From positions 62,001 through 126,000 of the forward strand of contig JACKET010000006.1 of the NCBI GenBank assembly GCA_020632875.1: a stretch of 64,000 nucleotides of DNA. Direction: 5' to 3'. Under the pieces are notes generated by a model that was not told the DNA's origin, searched no databases, and worked only from the letters and a program-made list of their open reading frames with translations. This stretch comes from Alphaproteobacteria bacterium. Lineage in GTDB: Bacteria > Myxococcota_A > UBA796 > GCA-2862545. Position 1 is the first letter of the stretch. Every line of letters begins with the position of its first letter. Positions 42,356 to 50,964 of the stretch are shown here, in pieces. The translations under genes were made by a program, and so were the position numbers.

Positions 42356-44063
42356 CCGAGCGGGCCGCGCGGATCCCCGACTCCGCGGCGGCCTCGACGC
42401 TCCCGCCGTCGATCGAGGTCCGCGTCCAGTCGCCAGCGAGGCGCAGGTTCGCGATGCCGGCGTGCTCCGGCGGCAGGCGGTGCACGGTCGAGCCGGGCGG
42501 CGTGAGCACGTAGCGCTCCCACGGGCGGACGTTCGCCCGGGTGTATTGGGCATCGAGGGGATCTCCGTCGCCCTGGTGGACGAGGAGCGACCGGTCGAAG
42601 CGCCCCGTCGCGTCGCGCGCGCCGGGCCAGCGCTCCAGCATGGGCCCGTCGAGCTGGGCCCGGAGCAGGGCGGCGGCGTCGACTGGCCCGTCGGGATGGG
42701 TGTCCACGAAGTAGGCGAGGTGTCCGACGGCCTGGTCCCACGCCTCCGCGCGCACCACGTCCGTGAGGTCGGCGTAGGAGGAGAGGGGGCCCGGGGCGTT
42801 CGTCAGGACGCCGGGTGAGCGGCCGGACCACAGGGCCTCTGCGGTGGGTCGCAGCCAGACCTGGGCGGCCACCGTCACCACCGAGCGATGCGCACGGACC
42901 ATCCGCGCGAACGCCGGGTCCGCCGCGGCGACCTCGCCGGCGATGCGGGGGAGGACGGGCACCGGGATGGCGAGCACCACCGCATCGAAGTCCCGGCCGC
43001 GCCGGAGGGTCCGCGTGGAGAGGACGGGCCCGTCCGGGTCCTCGAGATCGCCCGGCGCGATGGCGTCCAGCTGCGCCTCGAGGGGACGCTCGGGCCACGT
43101 CCGCAGGCCCGCCACCTCGACGAGCGGGTCGTAGGCGCCCGTCCACCGCGCCTGGACGCCGAGGTCGACGGCATCGACGGCTCCGTCGCGCACGCGGAGC
43201 GCGTCCACCCGATGGAAGAGCTCGAGCCGAACGCCCCGGTCCCGCAGCACCTCGAACAGGGGGACGAACACCGTGTCGCCCATGCCCGCCGTCATCTCGT
43301 AGAGGGGAGCCCCGCGATACGTCAGCAGCATCCGGAGCATCGAGCGGATCGCCGCGCCCGCGGCCACCGAGCCGCGCCCCCAGCCGCTCCGCCCGTCGGG
43401 GTAGGCGAACGCCAGGTTGTAGAACGCGCGGACGGCGGGACCGTCGAACACCTCGGCGTCGCGGGCCCCGTGGCGACGCAACCACTCCATGAGGTCGTAC
43501 CGGTCGGCGTTCTCCCAGCTCCCACCGGGACGCAGCACATCGGTGAGGAGCCCGCGTACGACGACCGCGCCGAGCGCCGCCAGGGGACGGAGCGCCGGCT
43601 GGCGCAGCAGACCGGGCAGCTCGCGCACCGCCCAGCGGGCGAGCTCGGCTCCCCAGGCGACGTCGGGCCCGTCCGTCCACGGCCGACCCGGACGAGGCGG
43701 CAGATCCAGCGCAGAGACGCGTCCGTCGCGGTGCCCGAGCGACACCCGGAACCGCGGGGTGAACGCGTCGTCGAGGGTCTGCAGCCAGGACCCCTCGGGC
43801 GGACGCCACTCCGCGTACACGTCCCGCATCAGGCCGAATGCGTGGCGGTAGAAGCCCATCCACACGTGCAGGCCGTGCTCCTCGATCCGGTGCCCCTGGT
43901 CGACCCGTCGGCCCGTCGTGCCCTTTCCGCCGAAGCGCCAGCCCTGCTGCACGACCGTGACCTCGAAGCGACCTCGCCGCGCAGGCGTGGCGGTCAGCTC
44001 GGCCGCGGCCGCCAGCCCCGCGCACCCGCCACCGAGCACCAGCACCCGCGTGCGTGGGCTCAA
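42297..44063 (-). CDS. FAD-dependent amine-oxidase/desaturase-like oxidoreductase A
   Basis: A 588-residue flavoprotein. The N-terminal Rossmann motif is VLVLGGGCAGLAAAAELTAT, then QQGWRFGGKGTTGRR for the second nucleotide-binding stretch, HRIEEHGLHVWMGFYRHAFG near the active site, and RLAGDWTRTSIDGGSVEAAAESG at the C-terminal FAD motif. The closest family by motif is the carotenoid desaturase/amine oxidase group. The TTG start overlaps the decarboxylase-like gene stop as TTGA. It is the last gene of the three-gene unit. Substrate unknown. Confidence 0.83.
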   Translation of the reverse strand: MSPRTRVLVLGGGCAGLAAAAELTATPARRGRFEVTVVQQGWRFGGKGTTGRRVDQGHRIEEHGLHVWMGFYRHAFGLMRDVYAEWRPPEGSWLQTLDDAFTPRFRVSLGHRDGRVSALDLPPRPGRPWTDGPDVAWGAELARWAVRELPGLLRQPALRPLAALGAVVVRGLLTDVLRPGGSWENADRYDLMEWLRRHGARDAEVFDGPAVRAFYNLAFAYPDGRSGWGRGSVAAGAAIRSMLRMLLTYRGAPLYEMTAGMGDTVFVPLFEVLRDRGVRLELFHRVDALRVRDGAVDAVDLGVQARWTGAYDPLVEVAGLRTWPERPLEAQLDAIAPGDLEDPDGPVLSTRTLRRGRDFDAVVLAIPVPVLPRIAGEVAAADPAFARMVRAHRSVVTVAAQVWLRPTAEALWSGRSPGVLTNAPGPLSSYADLTDVVRAEAWDQAVGHLAYFVDTHPDGPVDAAALLRAQLDGPMLERWPGARDATGRFDRSLLVHQGDGDPLDAQYTRANVRPWERYVLTPPGSTVHRLPPEHAGIANLRLAGDWTRTSIDGGSVEAAAESGIRAARSVMSMRGGAAPRRSRPPRAR

Positions 44064-45085
44064 GCGCGCCGCCAGCGCCGGGTGTAGTCGCGGACGACCC
44101 GCGAGCGCCCGAACCGGAAGCCCGTCGTCAGCCGCCACGCGCGCACGGGCTCCCCCGCGAGGATGGGATGGCCGGGAGCGAAGTCGAGCGCGACCTCTTG
44201 CAGCTCCACGACCTCCTGCGGCGCGTCGAACGTGAACGGCACGCAGACCAGCGCGTCGGTGCGGTACTGCGAGAGCCGGCGGCGGTGCAGCAGCCGCTGG
44301 CGCACGTACACGGGCACGCGCGGCGCGAGCCACCGCGTCCACGACGGCACCGCGACGGGCTCCGGAGCCCCCCAGCGACCGCGGAGGAGCCGCTGGTTGT
44401 CCGCGATGACCTCGATGCCGTCGGCGTCCAGCCGGGTGCGCGCCACGCGCTTCGGGAACCCGTAGACCTCCCGTCCCAGCAGGGTCGGGTACAGCGCGTC
44501 GGGCCAGAGCTCCGGCACCCAGGCGCCGGGCAGCCCGCCCTCCGCGAGACAGGGGAACAGCGGCGTGGTCTCCTGGTACCGCCAGTGCCGGCCGTCGGAG
44601 GTGGGCGCGAGGCTGCGCACGTGGGTCAGGTCCGCACATACGAGCATCCAGTACGCGGGCCCCGGGATCCGGTGCAGGCCCGGGGGGAGCACCGCGCGCA
44701 GGTGCGCCCGCGTGGAGCGGATCAGCACGACGGTCGCGGTGAACGGGCCGAAGGCGTAGGGACCGGGCACGAGGCGGGCCTCGGGGTCCCAGAAGTCGTC
44801 GAGCGACCGGACGAGGTCGAGGCGCGCCTCCCGCTCGCGCGCGAGCTCCTCGAGAACCAGCGCGTTCAGCGTCGCGGCGTCGGGGGTCTCGGCGCGCACG
44901 GTGACGCGCCCCTCCGCGCGCACGGTGCGCGTCGCGGGCCGACCGCTCGCGAGGGCCGTCACGCCGAGCCAGGCGGGGGCTTCGCGGTACTCGAGCAGCC
45001 GTCCCTCGCCCCACACCGAGACCTCGCCCCGCTCCAGGAACAGGGCGTGGTCGAGCCGCTCGCCGGCCGTGATCAGGTCCGCCAT
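44060..45085 (-). CDS. Acetoacetate-decarboxylase-like protein
   Basis: A 341-residue protein. ADC-family features include FTATVVLIRSTRAHLRAVLPPGLH, LFPCLAEGG, YPTLLGREVYGFPKRVARTRLDADG and APGHPILAGEPVRAWRLTTGFRFG. The catalytic region keeps Glu and Lys (REVYGFPKR), as expected for acetoacetate decarboxylase or its aldolase-like relatives. The start overlaps the upstream flavoprotein gene by 13 bp and the stop overlaps the downstream flavoprotein. Being between two paralogous flavoproteins, it probably acts on the same ketone or keto-acid intermediate. Confidence 0.82.
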   Translation of the reverse strand: MADLITAGERLDHALFLERGEVSVWGEGRLLEYREAPAWLGVTALASGRPATRTVRAEGRVTVRAETPDAATLNALVLEELAREREARLDLVRSLDDFWDPEARLVPGPYAFGPFTATVVLIRSTRAHLRAVLPPGLHRIPGPAYWMLVCADLTHVRSLAPTSDGRHWRYQETTPLFPCLAEGGLPGAWVPELWPDALYPTLLGREVYGFPKRVARTRLDADGIEVIADNQRLLRGRWGAPEPVAVPSWTRWLAPRVPVYVRQRLLHRRRLSQYRTDALVCVPFTFDAPQEVVELQEVALDFAPGHPILAGEPVRAWRLTTGFRFGRSRVVRDYTRRWRRA

Positions 45086-47130
45086 GCGGACACCGCGGCC
45101 AGCTGGCCCTTCTCGGCGGGTCGAGCGAGGAAGTCCTCGCCCACGATGGGCCGGTCGCAGGCGCCGAGCGCGCGGGCCGCCGCCATCCCCGACATCACGG
45201 CCGCCTCCACGCACGTCGTGTTGAGGCCGGTGCGGGTCCACGTGCTCGCGATGGCGAGGTTCTCGAGGCCGGACTGGTGGGCTTCGAGACGGAGCCGCGC
45301 GGTCCCCGGCACGGCGCCGTCGCACAGATCGGTGGGCTCGACGTTGAATCGCACGTACTGGGCGCGCAGCCGCTCGCGTCCCGCGCGCCCGTCCGGATCG
45401 TGGAGCGCCGACCAGTCGAATCCGCCTTCGTGCAGCAGCGAGCCGGCGCGCTCGAGCTGGTCGCCCAGCCGCGCGAGCGCCGCTTCGTCCGCGGCATCCC
45501 CGGGCCCCGTGTGGCGGTCGACGCCGCACAGGTACAGCGTGCAGACCGGCCCGTCTGCACCCCACGCCTCGTGGGCGAGCACGGGTGTCATGTCGCAGAA
45601 GACGGAGTAGGGCCGCGACCACCCGACCACCGACGCGCGCCCCGGGAACCCGTCGATCGGCCGGTCCAGCCAGAGCTGGGCGGCGACGCTCGCCTGGAGG
45701 TTGATGGCCGAGGCCGCCCGGCGTGCTGCCGGCACGCGATCGAGCCACGCGCGCACGGGGGAGCCGCCCTCGGCATCCGGGGCGAGCACGCCGAGCGGCA
45801 GAGCCATCACCACGGCGTCGAAATCCTCGACGCAGACGGGTTCTTCGCACCGCTCGACCTGGGCCGGATCGGGTGCTGCGGTCCAGCACCGCTGCCCGCG
45901 GACGGTCGACAGCGGCGCGTACGCGGCGATGCCCCCGCGGAGCCGGGCCTCGCGCGTGAATCGCAGGCCCGCGACCCGCCCGCCGTCGAGCTCCAGCGCA
46001 TCGAGCCGATGGAAGAACCGGAACCGCACGCCCTGGTCGACCAGCACCTCGTACAGCGGGCTGATGAAGGCCTCGCCCATCCCGGTCTGGAGCAGCCAGG
46101 CGACGGCGCCGTGGTAGCCGAACACCCCGCGGAGCACGATGCGCGTGGCGGTCGAGGCCTCGTAGCAGGGCCGGTCGCGGTCGCCGTCGGCGAACTGGAA
46201 GAACGCGTCGTACTGCCCGGCCAGCACGACCGAGTGCGCCAGGGAGAGCGGGTGGGCCCCGCGCTGGGCGAGCCAGGCCCGCAGCTCGCGGTCGCCGATG
46301 CGGTCGAGGTCGCCGTCCAGCAGGATGCCGTCGTCGGGGTGGATGAGGCCGCGCACCATGGCCACCGCCAGGTCGAGCGTCGCGAGGGGCTGCCAGACCC
46401 GCGCAGAGCGGTCGATTCGCGCGAGCACGACCTGAACGCCCCGCTGCAGCAGGGCGAGCCGTCGCTCGAGCCGCGCGCCGAGGCGCTGACGACGGCCTGC
46501 ATCGGTGGTCTCCAGCACCCGCGTCAGCAGGGCGAGGAGGCGGCTCGGCTCGCGGGGATGCCAGAAGGGGCCCGGGTTCCGCGGGCCCGCCGAGGGTCGG
46601 CCGAGCAGGTCGAGCGCGTTGCGGAACGCGATCCTGAGCAGGTCCACGGCGGCCACGAGCCCCTGCGTCGCACCCGGGAGCACGTCGGCGCCCAGCGGCG
46701 AGCCGCCCGAGCGCGGCAGGTGAAGCCGGTGCACGCGGTGGGGGGACGCCGGGTCGACGCGCTCCGCGAACATCGCGACGTGGTGCGCTTCGAGGAAGTC
46801 GAACGGCGTCTCGAACGGGCAGTCGGGCGGTGCCTTCCAGCGCCGGTACACCTCGTCGGCGAGGCCGAACGTGTTGGCGTAGAACCCGAACCACACGTGC
46901 AGCCCGTGCTCTTCGTTGCGCTGCCCGGGCGCGTTCCGGCCGCTCGCGAGCTTGCCGCCGAGCCGCCAGCTGCGCTCGTACACGGTCACTTCGAAGCGCC
47001 GCCTGAGCTCTGGCGTCCGGGAGAGCTCGAAGGCCGCCGTCAGCCCCGAGAGCCCGCCTCCGACGATGGCGATCCGGGTGCGTCGCGTGCGCGCTCCGCT
47101 CGGCTGCACGCGTGTCGCGTCCTCGACCAT
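45073..47130 (-). CDS. FAD-dependent amine-oxidase/desaturase-like oxidoreductase B
   Basis: A 685-residue flavoprotein and first gene of the unit. Motifs: IAIVGGGLSGLTAAFELSRT, YERSWRLGGKLASGRN, QRNEEHGLHVWFGFYANTFG, and LAIASTWTRTGLNTTCVEAAVMSG at the C-terminal FAD motif. The blocks parallel those of oxidoreductase A, so the two are paralogues, with B ~100 residues longer through an insertion in the central region. The start ATG lies 173 bp from the divergent ankyrin gene, so a promoter is expected there. Confidence 0.83.
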   Translation of the reverse strand: MVEDATRVQPSGARTRRTRIAIVGGGLSGLTAAFELSRTPELRRRFEVTVYERSWRLGGKLASGRNAPGQRNEEHGLHVWFGFYANTFGLADEVYRRWKAPPDCPFETPFDFLEAHHVAMFAERVDPASPHRVHRLHLPRSGGSPLGADVLPGATQGLVAAVDLLRIAFRNALDLLGRPSAGPRNPGPFWHPREPSRLLALLTRVLETTDAGRRQRLGARLERRLALLQRGVQVVLARIDRSARVWQPLATLDLAVAMVRGLIHPDDGILLDGDLDRIGDRELRAWLAQRGAHPLSLAHSVVLAGQYDAFFQFADGDRDRPCYEASTATRIVLRGVFGYHGAVAWLLQTGMGEAFISPLYEVLVDQGVRFRFFHRLDALELDGGRVAGLRFTREARLRGGIAAYAPLSTVRGQRCWTAAPDPAQVERCEEPVCVEDFDAVVMALPLGVLAPDAEGGSPVRAWLDRVPAARRAASAINLQASVAAQLWLDRPIDGFPGRASVVGWSRPYSVFCDMTPVLAHEAWGADGPVCTLYLCGVDRHTGPGDAADEAALARLGDQLERAGSLLHEGGFDWSALHDPDGRAGRERLRAQYVRFNVEPTDLCDGAVPGTARLRLEAHQSGLENLAIASTWTRTGLNTTCVEAAVMSGMAAARALGACDRPIVGEDFLARPAEKGQLAAVSAWRT

Positions 47131-47303
47131 GGATTCCCTCCTCCTCGTCGAAGGGAGTTCAAGGTCGGTGCCAGCTCGATTCGTCGAAAGCCGTGCTTCG
47201 ATCGAAGCACGCGCGCGGGCGCCCAGGTGCCCGGCGCTGGGCGCCCACCGTCAGGGGTGAATCGGCTGGCGTCTACGTGTTCGACTGAGATGGCGGAGGT
47301 TTC

Positions 47304-47741
47304 ATGGATCCCGATCTGAAGTCACTCTACGACGCCGTCTCGCGGCGGGACCGGGCCGAGGTCCGACGGCTGCTCGACGCGGGCGTCGACTTGAACGCGC
47401 CCCACCGCTGGCTCGACGAGCGTCCGCTGTACCTCGCCGTCTGCGACCCCGTGGATACCGACCTTCTGCGGCTGCTCCTCGAGCGGGGGGCCGATCCCCG
47501 GGCCCTCCACCCGGAGACCGGCGGCACCGCGCTCCATCAGCTCCTGCACGCCTCGCTGCCGCTCGACGCGAAGGTGGCGGCGCTCGACCTGCTCATCGCG
47601 CACGGCGCCGACCTGAACGTCGTGGGCGAGTCCGAGCCGGGGTCGGAGTACACCGCGCTCGACATCGCGCTCGATGCCGGGTGGGATGCGCTCGCCTCGG
47701 CGCTCCGGGCCCGTGGTGCCGTGCCCGGCCCCTATCGATAG
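47304..47741 (+). CDS. Ankyrin-repeat protein
   Basis: A 145-residue protein of three to four ankyrin repeats: LYDAVSRRDRAEVRRLLDAGVDLN, PLYLAVCDPVDTDLLRLLLERGADP, TALHQLLHASL with LDLLIAHGADLN, and a terminal degenerate repeat. There is no signal peptide. GGAGG precedes the ATG. Ankyrin proteins mediate protein-protein contacts; the partner is unknown. It converges with a lipoprotein gene whose stop is four bases away. Confidence 0.9.
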   Translation: MDPDLKSLYDAVSRRDRAEVRRLLDAGVDLNAPHRWLDERPLYLAVCDPVDTDLLRLLLERGADPRALHPETGGTALHQLLHASLPLDAKVAALDLLIAHGADLNVVGESEPGSEYTALDIALDAGWDALASALRARGAVPGPYR

Positions 47742-47745
47742 GCGG

Positions 47746-48306
47746 TCACTCCGGCGCGACGGCCTCTTCCGCGGGACACCCGATGCGCGCCATCGGCGGG
47801 TCGAGCAGGTTGTGCAGCTCTCCCGAGCCGCCCGCGAGAGCCCAGCCGTCTGGCAGCGCGCCCCGCGGCTCGGCCTTCCAGGTGGCCTCGAACCACACGG
47901 GCACCTGCTCGCCGCAGCTCGGACGCAGGGCGTCGGCCAGCGCCGCGTCGAGCGGGACCTCGAGCTCCACCCGCACCGTCGACGCGCCCTGGATGTCGCC
48001 CCCACGCACGCGGTACGGCACGTCGAGATCGACCGTGCGGTCGATGGGGACGGCGATGGCGCCGAGCTTCAGGCCCGTCACGTGGACCGAGAGCGCCAGA
48101 CCCACCTCGCCCTCGGGCAGGTTGGTGCTCTCGCCGGCGAAGCCCAGATCGACGGGCTGCACGAAGCGCGCGGTCCCCCCGTCTGCGGAGAGCTCGACCG
48201 CGTTGTCGTCGGTCGGCGCGGGATTCAGCCCCGCGACGTGCACGTTCAGGGACGGGCCGCCGCAGGCACCGAGCAGGGTCAGCAGGAGGGCGCTCGTGGG
48301 GGACAT
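47746..48306 (-). CDS. Hypothetical lipoprotein
   Basis: A 186-residue lipoprotein with lipobox LTLLGAC, then a beta-rich domain (SLNVHVAGLNPAPTDDNAVEL, VGLALSVHVTGLKLGAIAVPI, TVRVELEVPLDAALADAL). Two Cys late in the sequence may pair. The layout fits a single immunoglobulin-like or lipocalin-like module. Family not recognised. Confidence 0.75.
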   Translation of the reverse strand: MSPTSALLLTLLGACGGPSLNVHVAGLNPAPTDDNAVELSADGGTARFVQPVDLGFAGESTNLPEGEVGLALSVHVTGLKLGAIAVPIDRTVDLDVPYRVRGGDIQGASTVRVELEVPLDAALADALRPSCGEQVPVWFEATWKAEPRGALPDGWALAGGSGELHNLLDPPMARIGCPAEEAVAPE

Positions 48307-48386
48307 CGGACACTCCGGGGCGGATTTCCGACCGGTTCTACCGCGCCTGGACGCGGCGGCCACCTCCCACGAGCGCCCCGGGGCCG

Positions 48387-49073
48387 TCAGTTGCCGGTCG
48401 GGTCGTCGAGCTCCTCCTCCACCGGGTCGATGTCGAGGGTGACGATGCGCGGATTGGGTCGGAACAGGAGGTTGTCGGCGCGGACCCACGCCACGTCGGT
48501 CGCGAGGGTGGCGTTCACTCCGACCCGCACGGCCCGGACACCCGGCTTGGGGAAGTAGGCGTCCTTGCGGAGGGTCACCCATCCCGAGTCGTGCGGCAGG
48601 CTGCCCCGGGCGTTCAGCGTGGTCCAGCTGTTCTGGCCGTAGAGGTTGTTCTGGCATTGGATGTCCGTGTACTCGTACACGACGAACCGGAGCGTCGAGG
48701 TCTGGTAGGGGAGCTTCGTGAGGGCTCGGGCCTGGATCGCGGCCGTGTAGGAGCGGAAGTCGTCGACCAGCATGCAGTGCTTGGTCTGGAGCATTCCGGT
48801 TCCGTTGGGCAGTCCGGGCTGGTCGATGGAGCCGCTGTAGACGTAGCCGTTGGCGTCGTTCTGGCTGAACTGGTACGACCAGACCGACATCCACCCCGCG
48901 AGCTCCGGCGGATCGTCCGTCCCCCAGGCCCAGAACATCGTCTCCGAGCAGTCCGCGATGCCGTTGTTGTCGAGGTCGACCGAGTCGTCCTCCAGCCAGC
49001 AGAGATCGTCTCCGTTTTCGACGCCGTCGCCGTCGTAGTCGTAGGCATGAGCGGTGAGGATGAGAGCGAGCAT
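48387..49073 (-). CDS. Secreted protein with calcium-loop N-terminus
   Basis: A 228-residue protein with a minimal signal peptide (MLALILTAHA). It begins with DYDGDGVENGDDL and DLDNNGIADC, calcium-binding TSP3/dockerin-like loops. The rest is a beta-rich domain with several aromatic blocks (WMSVWSYQFSQNDANGYVYS, TSTLRFVVYEYTDIQCQNNL) like a carbohydrate-binding jelly-roll. Good ribosome site GGAGGACC before the ATG. Its own activity is unknown. Confidence 0.75.
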   Translation of the reverse strand: MLALILTAHAYDYDGDGVENGDDLCWLEDDSVDLDNNGIADCSETMFWAWGTDDPPELAGWMSVWSYQFSQNDANGYVYSGSIDQPGLPNGTGMLQTKHCMLVDDFRSYTAAIQARALTKLPYQTSTLRFVVYEYTDIQCQNNLYGQNSWTTLNARGSLPHDSGWVTLRKDAYFPKPGVRAVRVGVNATLATDVAWVRADNLLFRPNPRIVTLDIDPVEEELDDPTGN

Positions 49074-49282
49074 CGGGGAGGTCCTCCTTGGGTTCGAAGG
49101 CTCCGTACGACGACGACCGCTCCAGACCGAGTCGACGTTACGCGCCGTTACGTGGCGGCCTCCTCCGCGGCGGAGATGGCCTGCAGAAGCGCTCTGGATG
49201 CGAATTCGCCGTGAATTGTAGAAATCTGCGAACCGGATCCGGGGTCTCGTCACATGTCGGGTGTCACTCCCTGGAGGAATCC

Positions 49283-50329
49283 ATGAACGCCCGAACCCTG
49301 ACCCTTCTCGCCCTGATGACCGCGCTCGGATGCAAGAGCGACCCCGAGCCCCAGGCGCCCGTCGAGACCGACACGGACACCGATGCCGACACGGACGCGG
49401 ACACCGACGCGGACACCGATGCCGACGCGGACACCGATGCCGACGCCGACACCGACGCGGACGCCGATGCCGACACGGACGTGCCCACCACGCCGACGGT
49501 CGTGTCGACCTCGCCGGCCTACGACGCCGAGGGCGTGCTGCCCGACGCGGTCATCGAGATCACGTTCTCCGAGCCGATGGACACGGCGTCCGTCGAGGCC
49601 GCCATCGCGATTCCCCTGTTCGGGTCGGACTTCACGATGGACTGGCCCGACGACCAGACGCTGGTGATCACGCCCGGCGACCTGCTCCCCGTCCTCCCGA
49701 CCGATCAGGCGGTTCGCGGGCAGGAGGTGCTCGTGACGCTCGCGGCCGGCGCGATGTCGGCGGCGGGCGAGCCCCTCGCGCAGAACGACAGCCTGCTGAG
49801 CTTCCGCGCGGTCCGCTCGTGGTCGGGCACGCTCGACGACGCGGCGAACCTCACGGGGCGCGTCACGAGCGCCGGGGTCGCGATCATGAACTCCCTGACG
49901 CTCGGCGACGACGAGTCCAACGTCGGATCCCGGGGCCTCGTGACCTTCGAGATCCTGTCGATCCCGCCGATCGTCCAGGTGAACCAGGCGACGGTCACGG
50001 CGCAGCTCGAGTGGGTCGACGGGGTGCCGTTCACCCAGCTCGACGGCCTGTTCATCGAGGCCGTCACCTACAACGTTCTCAACCCGGTCGCGTACGACAG
50101 CGCCGCGCTGGGTGGGTCGGTCGAGGGCCACGTGCCCGAGGTCTTCGGCGGGTACAGTGTCGACATCACCCCGGTGGTCGCCGATGTCGTGTCCGATCCC
50201 AACGCCACGCGTGTCCAGCTGCGCTACCGCTTCACGCTCGACACCGACGGCGACCTCGACAACGACTGGATCCGCTTCGGCACCGGCGCGGATGCCCCGA
50301 GCCTCGCGCTCGACGTGTACGTGGAATGA
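49283..50329 (+). CDS. Lipoprotein with Asp-x linker and Big_5-like domain
   Basis: A 348-residue lipoprotein: signal with lipobox MTALGC (Cys17), Asp-Thr/Ala linker at 30-66, then TPTVVSTSPAYDAEGVLPDA and IEITFSEPMDTASVEAAIAI, the start of a bacterial Ig-like (Big_5) domain typical of surface proteins, and a C-terminal beta-sandwich (TVTAQLEWVDGVPFTQLDGL, RVQLRYRFTLDTDGDLDNDW) that resembles a DNRLRE-type module. The last two bases overlap the ECF sigma start (ATGA), so the sigma factor may be co-translated. Confidence 0.83.
   Translation: MNARTLTLLALMTALGCKSDPEPQAPVETDTDTDADTDADTDADTDADADTDADADTDADADADTDVPTTPTVVSTSPAYDAEGVLPDAVIEITFSEPMDTASVEAAIAIPLFGSDFTMDWPDDQTLVITPGDLLPVLPTDQAVRGQEVLVTLAAGAMSAAGEPLAQNDSLLSFRAVRSWSGTLDDAANLTGRVTSAGVAIMNSLTLGDDESNVGSRGLVTFEILSIPPIVQVNQATVTAQLEWVDGVPFTQLDGLFIEAVTYNVLNPVAYDSAALGGSVEGHVPEVFGGYSVDITPVVADVVSDPNATRVQLRYRFTLDTDGDLDNDWIRFGTGADAPSLALDVYVE
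49370..49480 (+). repeat. Hexanucleotide repeat array encoding Asp-x linker
   Basis: About 18 in-frame hexanucleotide units (GACACG, GATGCC, GACGCG and variants) encode the Asp-Ala/Thr linker of the lipoprotein starting at 49283. Confidence 0.9.
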
Positions 50330-50964
50330 GCGCCGTGGCCGATGAGCGCGCGCTCGTCGCCGCATGGGCGGCGGGCGACCGCACCGCGGGGCGCGAGGTG
50401 GTGGCGGCCCACTACGACGCCATCGTCCGGTTCTTCCGGACGAAGGCGGGCCCCGATGCCGACGACCTCGTGCAGCGGACCTTCCTCCGCTGCCACGAGA
50501 AGGCGGCGACCTTCGAGGGAACCGGCACCTTCCGGGCGTTCGTCTTCGCGATCGCCCGGTTCGTGCTGCTCGAGCACATCCGGGGCCGGGTGCGGGACGG
50601 GCGGAACGAGCCCGACTTCAACGCGAGCTCGATCGCGGCGCTCCAGCCGGGCGTGTGGACCCAGGCGGTCGCGCGGAAGGAGAAGCGGGACCTGGTCGCG
50701 GCGCTCCAGATGATCCCGGTCGAATCCCAGATCCTGCTGGAGCTGTTCTACTGGGAGGAGCTGTCGGTCGCGGAGCTCGGCGAAGCGCTCGGCATCCCGG
50801 CGGGCACCGTGAAGAGCCGGCTCTTCCGCGCCCGGGAGCAGCTGCAGGACGCCATCGAGAAGGTGCCCGTGCAGGATGGCGACAGGCGAAGCGCCCAGCA
50901 CCTGCTCGACTCGTGGCGGATGCGCATCCGCCGCCGTCAGGACGACGCAGACCCCGCGAGGTAG
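50326..50964 (+). CDS. ECF-type RNA polymerase sigma factor
   Basis: A 212-residue sigma factor. Region 2: VAAHYDAIVRFFRTKAG, DADDLVQRTFLRCHEKAATF and FRAFVFAIARFVLLEHIRGR. Region 4: PVESQILLELFYWEELSVAEL and GEALGIPAGTVKSRLFRAREQL. It is coupled by ATGA to the lipoprotein before it, an unusual arrangement that may make the sigma factor part of the regulon of the surface lipoprotein. Its last 28 bases overlap the 3' end of the convergent kinase-NACHT gene; both stop regions are functional code. Confidence 0.9.
   Translation: MSAVADERALVAAWAAGDRTAGREVVAAHYDAIVRFFRTKAGPDADDLVQRTFLRCHEKAATFEGTGTFRAFVFAIARFVLLEHIRGRVRDGRNEPDFNASSIAALQPGVWTQAVARKEKRDLVAALQMIPVESQILLELFYWEELSVAELGEALGIPAGTVKSRLFRAREQLQDAIEKVPVQDGDRRSAQHLLDSWRMRIRRRQDDADPAR

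Noticed and set aside
49264..49491. Antisense frame reading Ser-Ala-Ser-Val over an Asp-x array (and similar frames over the other arrays)
   Set aside because: It is the reverse reading of the hexanucleotide array encoding the Asp-x linker of a lipoprotein with proper signal sequence.
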